57,540 nucleotides of DNA, from positions 1 through 57,540 of the forward strand of contig CANAZG010000007.1 of NCBI GenBank assembly GCA_947365965.1, written 5' to 3'. Shown here piece by piece: positions 48,188 through 55,636 of the stretch; position 1 is the first letter of the stretch, and each line of letters begins with the position of its first letter. The notes beneath the pieces were generated by a model. The model saw only the letters and a program-made list of their open reading frames with translations. It did not search any database and was not told the origin of the DNA. This stretch comes from an uncultured Clostridia bacterium (lineage in GTDB: Bacteria; Bacillota; Clostridia; Oscillospirales; Oscillospiraceae). The translations under genes and the position numbers were made by a program.

Positions 48188-49072
48188 CTATCCGTTTCCC
48201 TTGAGAAAGCGCAGCTTGGTCTCGCTGCATACCACCGCCACGAAGATCAGCGCAAATCCCAGCAGCATCCGTCCGCTGACCTGATCCCCGGCAAAGAGCA
48301 CAGAGCAGAGCACCCCGAACACCGACTCCAGGGACAGGATCACCGAGGCCGAGGCGGGGTCTGACCACACCTGCCCCACGTTCTGGAACAGCAGCGCCAC
48401 CGTGGTGGCCATCACCCCCAGATAGGCCAGGGGCAGCAGCACCTCCGGCCGGGTCAGAGCCTGGGCGGGGAAGGTCTCCGTCAACAGTCCGCCCATCCAG
48501 GCGAAGAGCCCGGCAAAGGCGAACTGAAACACCGTCAGCAGGTAGATGTCCTTCTCCGGGGACACCTTGGCCACCGCCACAATGTGGCTGGCGTAGAACA
48601 CCGCGCACAGCAGGGTCAGCGCGTCCCCGGCGTTCACCGTCAGATCCCCGCTGAGGCTCACCAGCCCCACCCCGGTGACGCACAGCGCCGCCGCCGCCAG
48701 ATTGTAGCGGTCCGGCCGCACCCCCATCAGGGCCCAGTAGAGGAAGGGCACCAGCACGCAGTACACAGCGGTCAAAAAGGCGTTCTTGGAGGGGGTGGTC
48801 AGGGCGAGGCCGTAGGTCTGGACGGAGTAGGCCAGGTACAGAAAGGCCCCCATCACCGCCCCCCGCCACACGTAGTCCCGGGTGCAGCGCCGCCACTTTT
48901 TCCAGCACACCAGTCCCAGCAGCGCCGCGCCCATGGTAAAGCGGATGGCCAGCAGGTACTGCACCGGCATCTGGTCCAGGGCGTCCTTCATGATGAAAAA
49001 GGAGCTGCCCCAGATGAAGGCCGCCATAAACAGCATGGGCTTGGCCAGTTTTCTCATGGTCTGTTCACTCAT
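48188..49072 (-). CDS. DMT-superfamily (EamA) transporter
   Basis: A 294-residue membrane protein with ten predicted hydrophobic segments in two EamA repeats. Typical pieces are FIWGSSFFIMKDALDQMP near the start, FLTAVYCVLVPFLYW, and in the second repeat LESVFGVLCSVLFAGDQVSG. Such carriers export amino acids or metabolites; the substrate cannot be read. GAGGTGAGAG precedes the ATG. It diverges from the HAD gene. Confidence 0.92.
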   Translation of the reverse strand: MSEQTMRKLAKPMLFMAAFIWGSSFFIMKDALDQMPVQYLLAIRFTMGAALLGLVCWKKWRRCTRDYVWRGAVMGAFLYLAYSVQTYGLALTTPSKNAFLTAVYCVLVPFLYWALMGVRPDRYNLAAAALCVTGVGLVSLSGDLTVNAGDALTLLCAVFYASHIVAVAKVSPEKDIYLLTVFQFAFAGLFAWMGGLLTETFPAQALTRPEVLLPLAYLGVMATTVALLFQNVGQVWSDPASASVILSLESVFGVLCSVLFAGDQVSGRMLLGFALIFVAVVCSETKLRFLKGNG

Positions 49073-49089
49073 GTTCTCTCACCTCGTCA

Positions 49090-49119
49090 TTGCAAAAAGG
49101 ATTCTCTCTGTGGTAAAAT
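49090..49119 (+). promoter_or_regulatory. Candidate promoter of the HAD gene
   Basis: TTGCAA, 18-base spacer, TAAAAT. It gives a leader of about 95 bases that contains an 8-bp hairpin (49183-49202) directly before the ribosome-binding site. Confidence 0.5.
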
Positions 49120-49219
49120 AGCACTAAAGTGATATAGTACCAAAGAGAAGCGAAAATGGCAAGACTTCACTGGGAAATTTTTCTCCAGGCCGGAGCCTGG
49201 AGGGACAGGAGACGCGCTT

Positions 49220-49843
49220 ATGCTGCTATTTGATCTGGACGGCACCCTCATCGACTCCAACGGCGTGTGGCTGGAGGTGGACAAGACCTTTCTGTCCCGG
49301 CGGGGCGTCCCCTACACCCAGGCCTACTACGAGGGCGTGGCCCACTCCATCCTTCCCAACTGCGCCGTGTTCACCAAGGAGTTCCTCCAGCTCTCCGAGT
49401 CCTGTGAGGAGATCATCGCGGAGTGGATGGACCTGGCCCAGGGAGCCTACGAGCAGGTCCCCCTCAAGCCCTTTGTCCGGGAGTACCTGGACCGCTGCCG
49501 GGCGTCGGGCCGCCGGATGGCGGTATTTACCGCCTGCGTGCCCGAGCACTGTCAGGCCGCCCTCACCCACCACGGCCTCCTCCCCTACTTTGAACGGATT
49601 ATCTACGCCCAGGAGCTGGGGGCGGACAAGAAGTCCCCGGCCGTGTTCCGGCAGGCGGCCCAGGCCCTGGGGGTCCCGCCCCGGGAGTGCGTGCTCTTCG
49701 ACGACTCCCTGGCCGCCTGCAAGGCCGCCAAGGCCGCCGGCATGACGGTGGTGGGCGTGTGGGACGAGGGCTTTCCCGGTGTCCGGGCGGACATGCGGGA
49801 GGTGTGCGATCAGTATATTGAGAGCTTCGGAGAGCTGCTGTAG
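49220..49843 (+). CDS. HAD-family hydrolase (phosphoglycolate-phosphatase-like)
   Basis: A 207-residue phosphatase. Motif I is LLFDLDGTLIDSN (nucleophile Asp5), motif II is MAVFTAC, motif III Lys is in GADKKSPAVF, and motif IV is VLFDDSLAAC. A helical cap sits between motifs I and II, as in subfamily I. The substrate is unknown. CAGGAG precedes the ATG. Confidence 0.93.
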   Translation: MLLFDLDGTLIDSNGVWLEVDKTFLSRRGVPYTQAYYEGVAHSILPNCAVFTKEFLQLSESCEEIIAEWMDLAQGAYEQVPLKPFVREYLDRCRASGRRMAVFTACVPEHCQAALTHHGLLPYFERIIYAQELGADKKSPAVFRQAAQALGVPPRECVLFDDSLAACKAAKAAGMTVVGVWDEGFPGVRADMREVCDQYIESFGELL

Positions 49844-49874
49844 AGAAAAACGGATGAATTGCCGAAAAAGAAAA

Positions 49875-49922
49875 ATCCAATGGGACAGCTACATGTCCTA
49901 TTGGATATGGTATTCTTTTTTT
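49875..49922 (+). terminator. Hairpin downstream of HAD / upstream of the WYL regulator
   Basis: ATCCAATGGGACA and TGTCCTATTGGAT around a 6-base loop, with a TTCTTTTTTT run about 10 bases further on. It may end the HAD transcript or act as an operator for the WYL regulator. Confidence 0.5.
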
Positions 49923-49943
49923 GCAGCGTGAGGAGTGGCCGCC

Positions 49944-50900
49944 ATGCAGATTGAGCGTCTTGTGCAGATGGTTTTCTACATCGTCAACCACGGCCGTGTG
50001 ACGGCCAGAGAGCTTTCCGAGTTCTTCCATGTATCCACCAAAACCATCTACCGGGATATTAACACGCTGTCCATTGCCGGAATCCCCGTCATGTCCGCCA
50101 AGGGCTCCGGCGGAGGCATCTCCCTGATGGACGGGTACACCATGGACAGGGCCATGCTCTCCGCGCAGGAGCGGCGGAGCATCTGCCAGGGGCTGCGGAT
50201 ATTGCAGGCCGCCCAGTTTCCCAGCGCGGAGATGGCGCTGCACAAAATCAGCGCCGTCTTCCGAAACGCCCTGGAGCCCCAATGGCTCGACGTGGATTTC
50301 TCCTGCTGGGGCGGCGATGAGGGGGAGAAAATCAAGATCTCCGATCTGCAATACGCCATTCTCAACCGGCATGTCATCGCGTTCCGCTACTTCAGCTCTG
50401 AGCTGAAAAGATCGGACAGGACCGTGGAGCCCCTGCGGCTGGCCTTCAAATCGCACGCCTGGTATATTGTCGGATACTGCCGGCGCAGGGAGGAGATCCG
50501 CATTTTCCGCCTGTCCAGGATCAAGGGGCTCCAGGTTCTGCCGGAGACCTTTGCCCGGGAGCTGCCTCCGGACTACTCCCTCACCCCCCAATGCGGAGAG
50601 GCGTGGGGCGCTCCGCCCCTGAAGCTGCGCTTCTCCCCCCAGATCGCCCACAGGCTGTATGACGAGTTTCAGGAGAGTCAGGTCAGGCTGTCTGACGACG
50701 GCTGCTACTATGTGAGCGTCCCCTATGAGATGAACACCTGGACCCTGCACTATCTGCTGTCCTTTGGACGGTATGTGGAGATCCTGGAGCCGGAGGCGGC
50801 CCGCGACGCATTCAGGGAGTATGCGGCCGGTATTGTCAGAATCTATGAAGAGGATACATTAGATGAGGAGGAAACATGGAAAACATCAAATATGTCATGA
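49944..50900 (+). CDS. WYL-domain transcriptional regulator (YafY/DeoR type)
   Basis: A 318-residue regulator. The N-terminal winged HTH (about 1-60) reads IERLVQMVFYIVNHGRVTAR, with the recognition part FFHVSTKTIYRDINTLSIAG. The WYL domain starts near residue 130 (LQYAILNRHVIAFRYFSS) and has VEPLRLAFKSHAWYIVGYC; a C-terminal WCX extension follows. WYL domains sense ligands, often nucleotides. Start at 49944 by GAGGAG; GTG at 49935 is also in frame. It overlaps the YciI-like gene by 25 bases, so that gene is its likely partner. Confidence 0.92.
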   Translation: MQIERLVQMVFYIVNHGRVTARELSEFFHVSTKTIYRDINTLSIAGIPVMSAKGSGGGISLMDGYTMDRAMLSAQERRSICQGLRILQAAQFPSAEMALHKISAVFRNALEPQWLDVDFSCWGGDEGEKIKISDLQYAILNRHVIAFRYFSSELKRSDRTVEPLRLAFKSHAWYIVGYCRRREEIRIFRLSRIKGLQVLPETFARELPPDYSLTPQCGEAWGAPPLKLRFSPQIAHRLYDEFQESQVRLSDDGCYYVSVPYEMNTWTLHYLLSFGRYVEILEPEAARDAFREYAAGIVRIYEEDTLDEEETWKTSNMS

Positions 50901-51175
50901 TAATCAAACGGGGACGGGCCTATAGCAAGGTCACAAAGGCCGTCATTGAGCGGCATGTGGAGAACCTGAGAACGCAGGACGCCGCCGGGAAAATCCAGCT
51001 CTGCGGCCCCCTCCAGGGGTATCCCGGCGTGGCGGGCATGGTCATTTTCAACGTGGACAGCTTTGAGGAGGCCGAGGCCCTGTGCAAGCTGGAGCCCCTT
51101 GTGGCCGAGGGCTTTGCCACCTATACCCTTGCCACGCTCCATGTGGCTGACAAGAATAACAACTATCTGCTGTAG
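50876..51175 (+). CDS. YciI-like protein
   Basis: A 99-residue protein with the ferredoxin-like YCII fold: YVMIIKRGRAY, HVENLRTQDAAGKIQLCGPL, GVAGMVIFNVDSFEEAEALC, and a Leu-rich end. The usual catalytic His-Asp pair of YciI enzymes appears as His in the HVENL motif, with Asp61 in the VDSFEEA motif. The role is unknown. The start lies inside the end of the WYL regulator gene and is preceded by GAGGAGG within that gene, so expression is coupled. Confidence 0.8.
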   Translation: MENIKYVMIIKRGRAYSKVTKAVIERHVENLRTQDAAGKIQLCGPLQGYPGVAGMVIFNVDSFEEAEALCKLEPLVAEGFATYTLATLHVADKNNNYLL

Positions 51176-51181
51176 CAAACC

Positions 51182-51206
51182 TGGGCGGCGTCATTCCGAC
51201 GCCGCC
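51182..51206. terminator. Hairpin between convergent genes
   Basis: A perfect 10-bp stem (GGGCGGCGTC, ATTCC loop) lies directly behind the YciI-like stop. T tracts are short on both strands. Confidence 0.6.
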
Positions 51207-51224
51207 CGGCTGTTCTGCTGACGA

Positions 51225-52487
51225 TTACGCCATATCCCGGTTATATATCCTCTTAACATCCTCCCTGCCTCGGTAGATGAACACATACACCGCCCCCAGG
51301 GCCAGCAGGAACTCCGCCAGAATGATCTCCCGCTCCGGGAAGAACTCCGCCAGCGCCCCCGCCGCCAGTCCGCCGGCAATGCCGCCCAGGGAGTTGAGCA
51401 TCTGGAAGGTGCCGTTGAACCGGGCCCGAACCTTGTCCGGCACATAGGCCTGGGTGGCCGCGGTCCGGATGGTGTAGGAGGTCACGCCCAGGATCCCGTT
51501 GACAAAGCAGGCCGCCGCCATCAGCGGAATGGGCAGGTACAGCATCCCCGCGCCCAGCAGGTTGGTGGCCGCATAGACCGTTAGAGCAATGGCGAACTTC
51601 CGCCTCGCGGGAATACGCACCCTATACTGGATGGCCCCGCCGGCGAGCCGCCCCACCACGTCGAAGTTGCTCACAATGGCGTACAGCGTCACCGCCGCCA
51701 CCGGCCACGCCGCGTAGCGCGCCGCGTTGTCCCGGAAGTAGGGCAGGCGCAGGCTGTCCGCGCCGCCGCAGAAGCTGATGACCGAGAAGTACAGGGCGAT
51801 CATCAGCAGCCCCCGCTCCCCCATTATGTAGGCCATGCCCTCCCGGAAGTCCCGCCGGAAGCGGCGGAGGGTCCCCAGGCCGTCCGAGGGCGGGGCGTGG
51901 TCCATGTGGGTCTCCTGGTGGCGGATTTTCCGCTCAAAGCAGGCGGCGGCAAAGAAGCACACCGCGTTAGCGGCAAACACCGGCCCGGCGCTGCCCAGCA
52001 GATCGTAGATGGCCGCCGCCACCGGCGTGGACATGGCCGCAATGGGCCAGAGCATGCTGGACACCGAGTAGGCCCGCTGGGCGTTCCCCGGGGTGATGAG
52101 GTTGGGGTAAAAGCTATCGTAGGCCACGGTGTACACGCCATTGATGGCCCCCAGGGCCACGCTGCTCCCCAACAGCAAGGCGTAGTTCATCCATCCGCTT
52201 TGCAGCAGCAGATACATGAGGGCGAAGAGGCCCGCGCTGGCGTAGTCCAGGGTATAGATCATCTTCTTTCTGCTCATTCTGTCCAGGTATGGACCCGCCA
52301 ATAGTGGCATGACCACCATGGGCAGCTGGTAGCAGACGTGGAAGAGCATATAGAGGAACGTGGAGCCCGTGTAGTCCAGCACCACCAGACTGATACTGAA
52401 GCTGGCCAGGGTGGAGCCCACCATGGAGATGAAGCTTCCAATGGTGATGACCGTAAAATCATAGGTCCACAGCTTGTTCTGATTCAT
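51225..52487 (-). CDS. MFS transporter
   Basis: A 420-residue major facilitator protein with twelve hydrophobic segments. The loop 2-3 motif is LLAGPYLDRMSRKKMIY (the DRxxRR-type signature), and its weaker second-half counterpart is VVGRLAGGAIQYRVR. The central loop is long and charged (HQETHMDHAPPSDGLGTL). Such single-gene MFS proteins often export drugs; no substrate is indicated. Start codon ATG with AGGAGA upstream. It converges with the YciI-like gene. Confidence 0.92.
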   Translation of the reverse strand: MNQNKLWTYDFTVITIGSFISMVGSTLASFSISLVVLDYTGSTFLYMLFHVCYQLPMVVMPLLAGPYLDRMSRKKMIYTLDYASAGLFALMYLLLQSGWMNYALLLGSSVALGAINGVYTVAYDSFYPNLITPGNAQRAYSVSSMLWPIAAMSTPVAAAIYDLLGSAGPVFAANAVCFFAAACFERKIRHQETHMDHAPPSDGLGTLRRFRRDFREGMAYIMGERGLLMIALYFSVISFCGGADSLRLPYFRDNAARYAAWPVAAVTLYAIVSNFDVVGRLAGGAIQYRVRIPARRKFAIALTVYAATNLLGAGMLYLPIPLMAAACFVNGILGVTSYTIRTAATQAYVPDKVRARFNGTFQMLNSLGGIAGGLAAGALAEFFPEREIILAEFLLALGAVYVFIYRGREDVKRIYNRDMA

Positions 52488-52620
52488 AAAATGTTATTCT
52501 CCTTTTCATAGTTGACGTATCAGCTCCAAGGAGAATCTTTAAGGCCGTGCAATGGGCCGCATATCTGTCACCTCCGGTGGTATCTTAAAAAAGGCTGAAT
52601 CTCAGGCGGAGGCCGCTGCC

Positions 52621-53253
52621 TTACGGCGGACCGGGACGAAACGTCTCCTCCTCCACCAGCGCCTCCACCGCGCCGGCGGACAGCTCCGTCACCTGCTCCC
52701 GGAACGCCTCCACGTCCCGGGCCGGCAGCAGCGCCGTCAGCGCCACGTCCGCGCCGAAGTCCGCGTTCTCCACCGCGCCGCCGCTCTTCTCCACCAGCAG
52801 CCGCATCCGCTCGTAGAGACCGTAGGGGCAGCTCACCAGCAGCGACGCCCACAGCCGCATCCGGCAGAGCCCCGCCCCGTCCAGGGCCAGCTTGGCCGTG
52901 CTGCCGTAGGCCCGGGTCAGTCCACCGGCCCCCAGGAGGATGCCGCCAAAATACCGAGTCACCACGCACACGGCGTTGGCCACCCCCTCCTTCTGAAACA
53001 CGTTGAGCATAGGCTGGCCCGCCGTGCCCTGGGGCTCGCCGTCGTCGCTGTAGCGCAGCACGCCCCCCTCCCGGAGGAGATAGCACCAGCAGTGGTGCCG
53101 GGCGTCGTGATACTTCTTCCGCACCTGCTCCACCCGCTCCCGGGCCTCCTCCTCCGTCTCCACCCGCCACACCTGGCCGATGAAGCGGGACCGCTTCTCC
53201 ACCAGCTCCGCCTCCCCGTACTCCCCGGGGACCAGATAGCTCTCCATATCCAT
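52621..53253 (-). CDS. YigZ/IMPACT family protein
   Basis: A 210-residue protein. The IMPACT signature is clear: KKYHDARHHCWCYLL, YSDDGEPQGTAGQPML and VVTRYFGGILLGAGGL. A C-terminal DUF1949-like domain of about 70 residues follows. The eukaryotic homologue regulates Gcn2; in bacteria the role is uncertain, perhaps RNA or translation related. The start at 53253 overlaps the acetyltransferase stop (ATGA) and has GGGAGAGGG upstream. Upstream in-frame starts are possible. Confidence 0.93.
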   Translation of the reverse strand: MDMESYLVPGEYGEAELVEKRSRFIGQVWRVETEEEARERVEQVRKKYHDARHHCWCYLLREGGVLRYSDDGEPQGTAGQPMLNVFQKEGVANAVCVVTRYFGGILLGAGGLTRAYGSTAKLALDGAGLCRMRLWASLLVSCPYGLYERMRLLVEKSGGAVENADFGADVALTALLPARDVEAFREQVTELSAGAVEALVEEETFRPGPP

Positions 53254-53786
53254 CACTTGTCCCTCTCCCACTGGTCCCGGGTCATGAAATAGAAGCAGGT
53301 GGGCCGGTCCGGGAAGAACTCGTCCGACAGCCGCTCCGTAAAGGCGTAGGTGAAGCCCGTCTTCTCAATGACCCGCCGGGACTGGCTGTTCTCCTGGTAG
53401 TGAGTACACCAGATCTCCTCCAGTCCCAGCTGCGTAAACCCGAACCGCAGCAGCTCCTCCACCACCTCCGGCATGAGGCCCCGCCCCCACCAGCTGGGGT
53501 GGAGGGCGTAGCCGATCTCGGCGGCCTTTGCCTCCGGTCTGCTGCCGCTCCTGGGCTGGACGAACCCGGCGGACCCGATCACCCGCCCAGTCTCCCGCTC
53601 CACCACGGCGAAGGTGTTGGGTGCGGCAAAGACGGTGCGGATGATCTCCCGACTCTCCTCCACGCTCTCGTGGGGCTTCCAGCCGGCGATGGGGCCTACC
53701 CGGGGATCCTGGGCGTATTCGTACAGCTCCGCCGCGTCGCTGTCCGCGAAGGGGCGCAGGGTGGTTCTCTGTGTCTCTAGCTCCAT
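53253..53786 (-). CDS. GNAT-family acetyltransferase (RimJ/RimL-like)
   Basis: A 177-residue enzyme. It begins LETQRTTLRPFADSDAAELY, typical of the RimJ/RimL group; the acetyl-CoA signature is EIGYALHPSWWGRGLMPEVV, and it continues IWCTHYQENSQSRRVIEKTG. The substrate could be a ribosomal protein N-terminus or a small molecule. GGAGG precedes the ATG at 53786. Its stop overlaps the YigZ start. Confidence 0.92.
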   Translation of the reverse strand: MELETQRTTLRPFADSDAAELYEYAQDPRVGPIAGWKPHESVEESREIIRTVFAAPNTFAVVERETGRVIGSAGFVQPRSGSRPEAKAAEIGYALHPSWWGRGLMPEVVEELLRFGFTQLGLEEIWCTHYQENSQSRRVIEKTGFTYAFTERLSDEFFPDRPTCFYFMTRDQWERDK

Positions 53787-53851
53787 GGAAACCTCCAGAT
53801 GGGGCAGTCCGCCCCTGTTTTTTCTTATTATAGACCCGGCGGACCGTTCTG

Positions 53852-54619
53852 TCAAACCGTTTGCCGGGAATCGAGGGCCCTGTTCTGCTTGATGACCCGG
53901 CGGCCCAGCAGAGTGACGGCCTGCCGGGGGCACAGATTGGCGCAGCGGTAGCACATGGTACACCGGCCCCCCGCCGCCGCCTTCCCACTCCGCATGGAGA
54001 TATTGTGCATCGGACAGGCCCTCTCGCACAGGCCGCAGCCCACGCACCTGTCCGCATCAATTTTCAGTCTGTCCGTGTACCGCCGCGTCCTTTGAGAAAA
54101 ATGCAGCCTCTGACCCAGCAGGCCCGCCAGATGGGACAGAGGTCCCAGTCCTTCCCGGGGCGGGGATCCGCTCCGAATCTGCGCGGCCGCCTTGCGGACC
54201 TTCTCCGCCGCCTCCGCCGCCAGAATCCTGTCCTTTTCGTCTGTACGCTTAAGTACCTTTACATCGCATATGCTATCAGGCATTTTCAGGTGCAGTCCGC
54301 CAATAACGAACGCCCCCTGCCTCTCCAGCAGCCGCGCCAGAACCCCTGCGCCGTCCCCGCTGAACAGGCCCATGGTGGCCAGGACAAACACCCTCTTCCC
54401 CGCCCATATGTCCCGGTGGTCCAGGATGTTGTCCCGGAGGATTTTGGGGATATTGCTGTACTGCACCGGATAGCCGACGGCGATCTCGCGGCTGCGGCGG
54501 ACCGCGTCGAGCGCCGCTCTGTCCTCGATGGAGTAGGGACCCTCTCCGCCGATCTCCTGGATCAATCGCTCCATACAGAATCTGGTGTTTCCCGTGCCGC
54601 TGAAGTATATGCCTGTCAC
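53852..54619 (-). CDS. EFR1-family flavodoxin-ferredoxin protein, GTG start
   Basis: A 255-residue fusion. The N-terminal flavodoxin-like part starts VTGIYFSGTGNTRFCMERL, the phosphate loop for FMN, and has AVGYPVQYSNIPKIL. The C-terminal part (about 195-240) binds two [4Fe-4S] clusters: CVGCGLCERACP and CTMCYRCANLCP. It is likely an internal electron carrier; the partner is unknown. GTG at 54619 is chosen because GGGAGG lies 7 bases before it and the frame begins just at the flavodoxin motif. Confidence 0.9.
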   Translation of the reverse strand: MTGIYFSGTGNTRFCMERLIQEIGGEGPYSIEDRAALDAVRRSREIAVGYPVQYSNIPKILRDNILDHRDIWAGKRVFVLATMGLFSGDGAGVLARLLERQGAFVIGGLHLKMPDSICDVKVLKRTDEKDRILAAEAAEKVRKAAAQIRSGSPPREGLGPLSHLAGLLGQRLHFSQRTRRYTDRLKIDADRCVGCGLCERACPMHNISMRSGKAAAGGRCTMCYRCANLCPRQAVTLLGRRVIKQNRALDSRQTV

Positions 54620-54749
54620 CGTACCGCCTCCCAAAAGTAATGCGGAGCTTATCCTACCACATCTTCCGGCCCGTGGCAAGTCCCCCGCCAGGGGCGTATG
54701 TTTTTCCCCCTATCCGCAAACACTACCCGGGAAAAGGAGGGATCATCCC

Positions 54750-55490
54750 ATGGAAGAAGAGACCAAATCCACCGCCCCTGCCAGCGGGAACGACGACAGC
54801 CCCGCCTCTGACCAGCGCCAGCGGATCATCGACTTCGGCTCCGCTGTGAGCTACGGCAGCCGGGGCAATATCTACACCCTGACCATCGCCGGTCAGGTGG
54901 AGGGACACCAGGTCCTGCCGGAGACGGCCAAGAGCACCAAGTACGAGCACGTCATGCCCCTGCTGTCCAGCCTGGAGCAGAGCGAGGAGATCGAGGGCGT
55001 TCTGCTGTTGCTGAACACCGTGGGCGGGGACATCGAGGCGGGGCTGGGCATCGCGGAGCTGGTGGCCGGAATGCGCAAGCCCACGGTCAGTCTGGTGCTG
55101 GGGGGCGGCCACTCCATCGGCATCCCCCTGGCCGTGGCGCCAAAGGCCAGCTTTATCGTCCCCTCCGCCTCCATGACCATCCATCCGGTGCGGATGAACG
55201 GCACAGTCATCGCCGCCCCCCAGACCTTCAATTACTTTGAGCGGATCCAGGAGCGGATCGTCAGCTTTGTGGCCCAGAACAGCGCCATCTCCCGGGAGGC
55301 GTTTCTCTCCCTCATGCTCAAAACCGGGGAAATGGCCGCCGATGTGGGCAGCGTCGTCTACGGCGAGGAGGCGGTGGAACTGGGGCTCATCGACAGCATC
55401 GGCAGCCTCAGCGACGCCCTGGACTGCCTCTACGCACAGATCGCCCGGGTCCGCCAGGAGCGGGAGGACGCCCTGGCGGCGGTCTGGTGA
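54750..55490 (+). CDS. ClpP-class serine protease, TepA-like
   Basis: A 246-residue protein of the ClpP/crotonase superfamily resembling TepA of Bacillus. The ClpP-like fold is seen in GVLLLLNTVGGDIEAGLGIA, the nucleophile Ser in LVLGGGHSIGIPLAV, and MTIHPVRMNG with the His expected of the dyad. The first 30 residues are hydrophilic. Related proteins degrade signal peptides or help secretion. AAAAGGAGG precedes the start. It diverges from the EFR1 gene and is followed by smc with a separate promoter. Confidence 0.9.
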   Translation: MEEETKSTAPASGNDDSPASDQRQRIIDFGSAVSYGSRGNIYTLTIAGQVEGHQVLPETAKSTKYEHVMPLLSSLEQSEEIEGVLLLLNTVGGDIEAGLGIAELVAGMRKPTVSLVLGGGHSIGIPLAVAPKASFIVPSASMTIHPVRMNGTVIAAPQTFNYFERIQERIVSFVAQNSAISREAFLSLMLKTGEMAADVGSVVYGEEAVELGLIDSIGSLSDALDCLYAQIARVRQEREDALAAVW

Positions 55491-55546
55491 TCTCCCCCTC
55501 CCCCGGCAGAGGCGGAAAAATCAAGGAAATGTTCATAAATTCAACC

Positions 55547-55575
55547 TTGTCAAGGAATTGTGATTCTGATATAAT
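55547..55575 (+). promoter_or_regulatory. Promoter of smc
   Basis: TTGTCA, 17-base spacer, TATAAT. The leader ends in a perfect 10-bp hairpin (55602-55624, GCCGGGCGGC with loop GAG) directly against the smc ribosome-binding site. Confidence 0.85.
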
Positions 55576-55636
55576 ACCTTAGTTAATGATATGTTTTGAT
55601 GGCCGGGCGGCGAGGCCGCCCGGCAGGGAGAAATGA

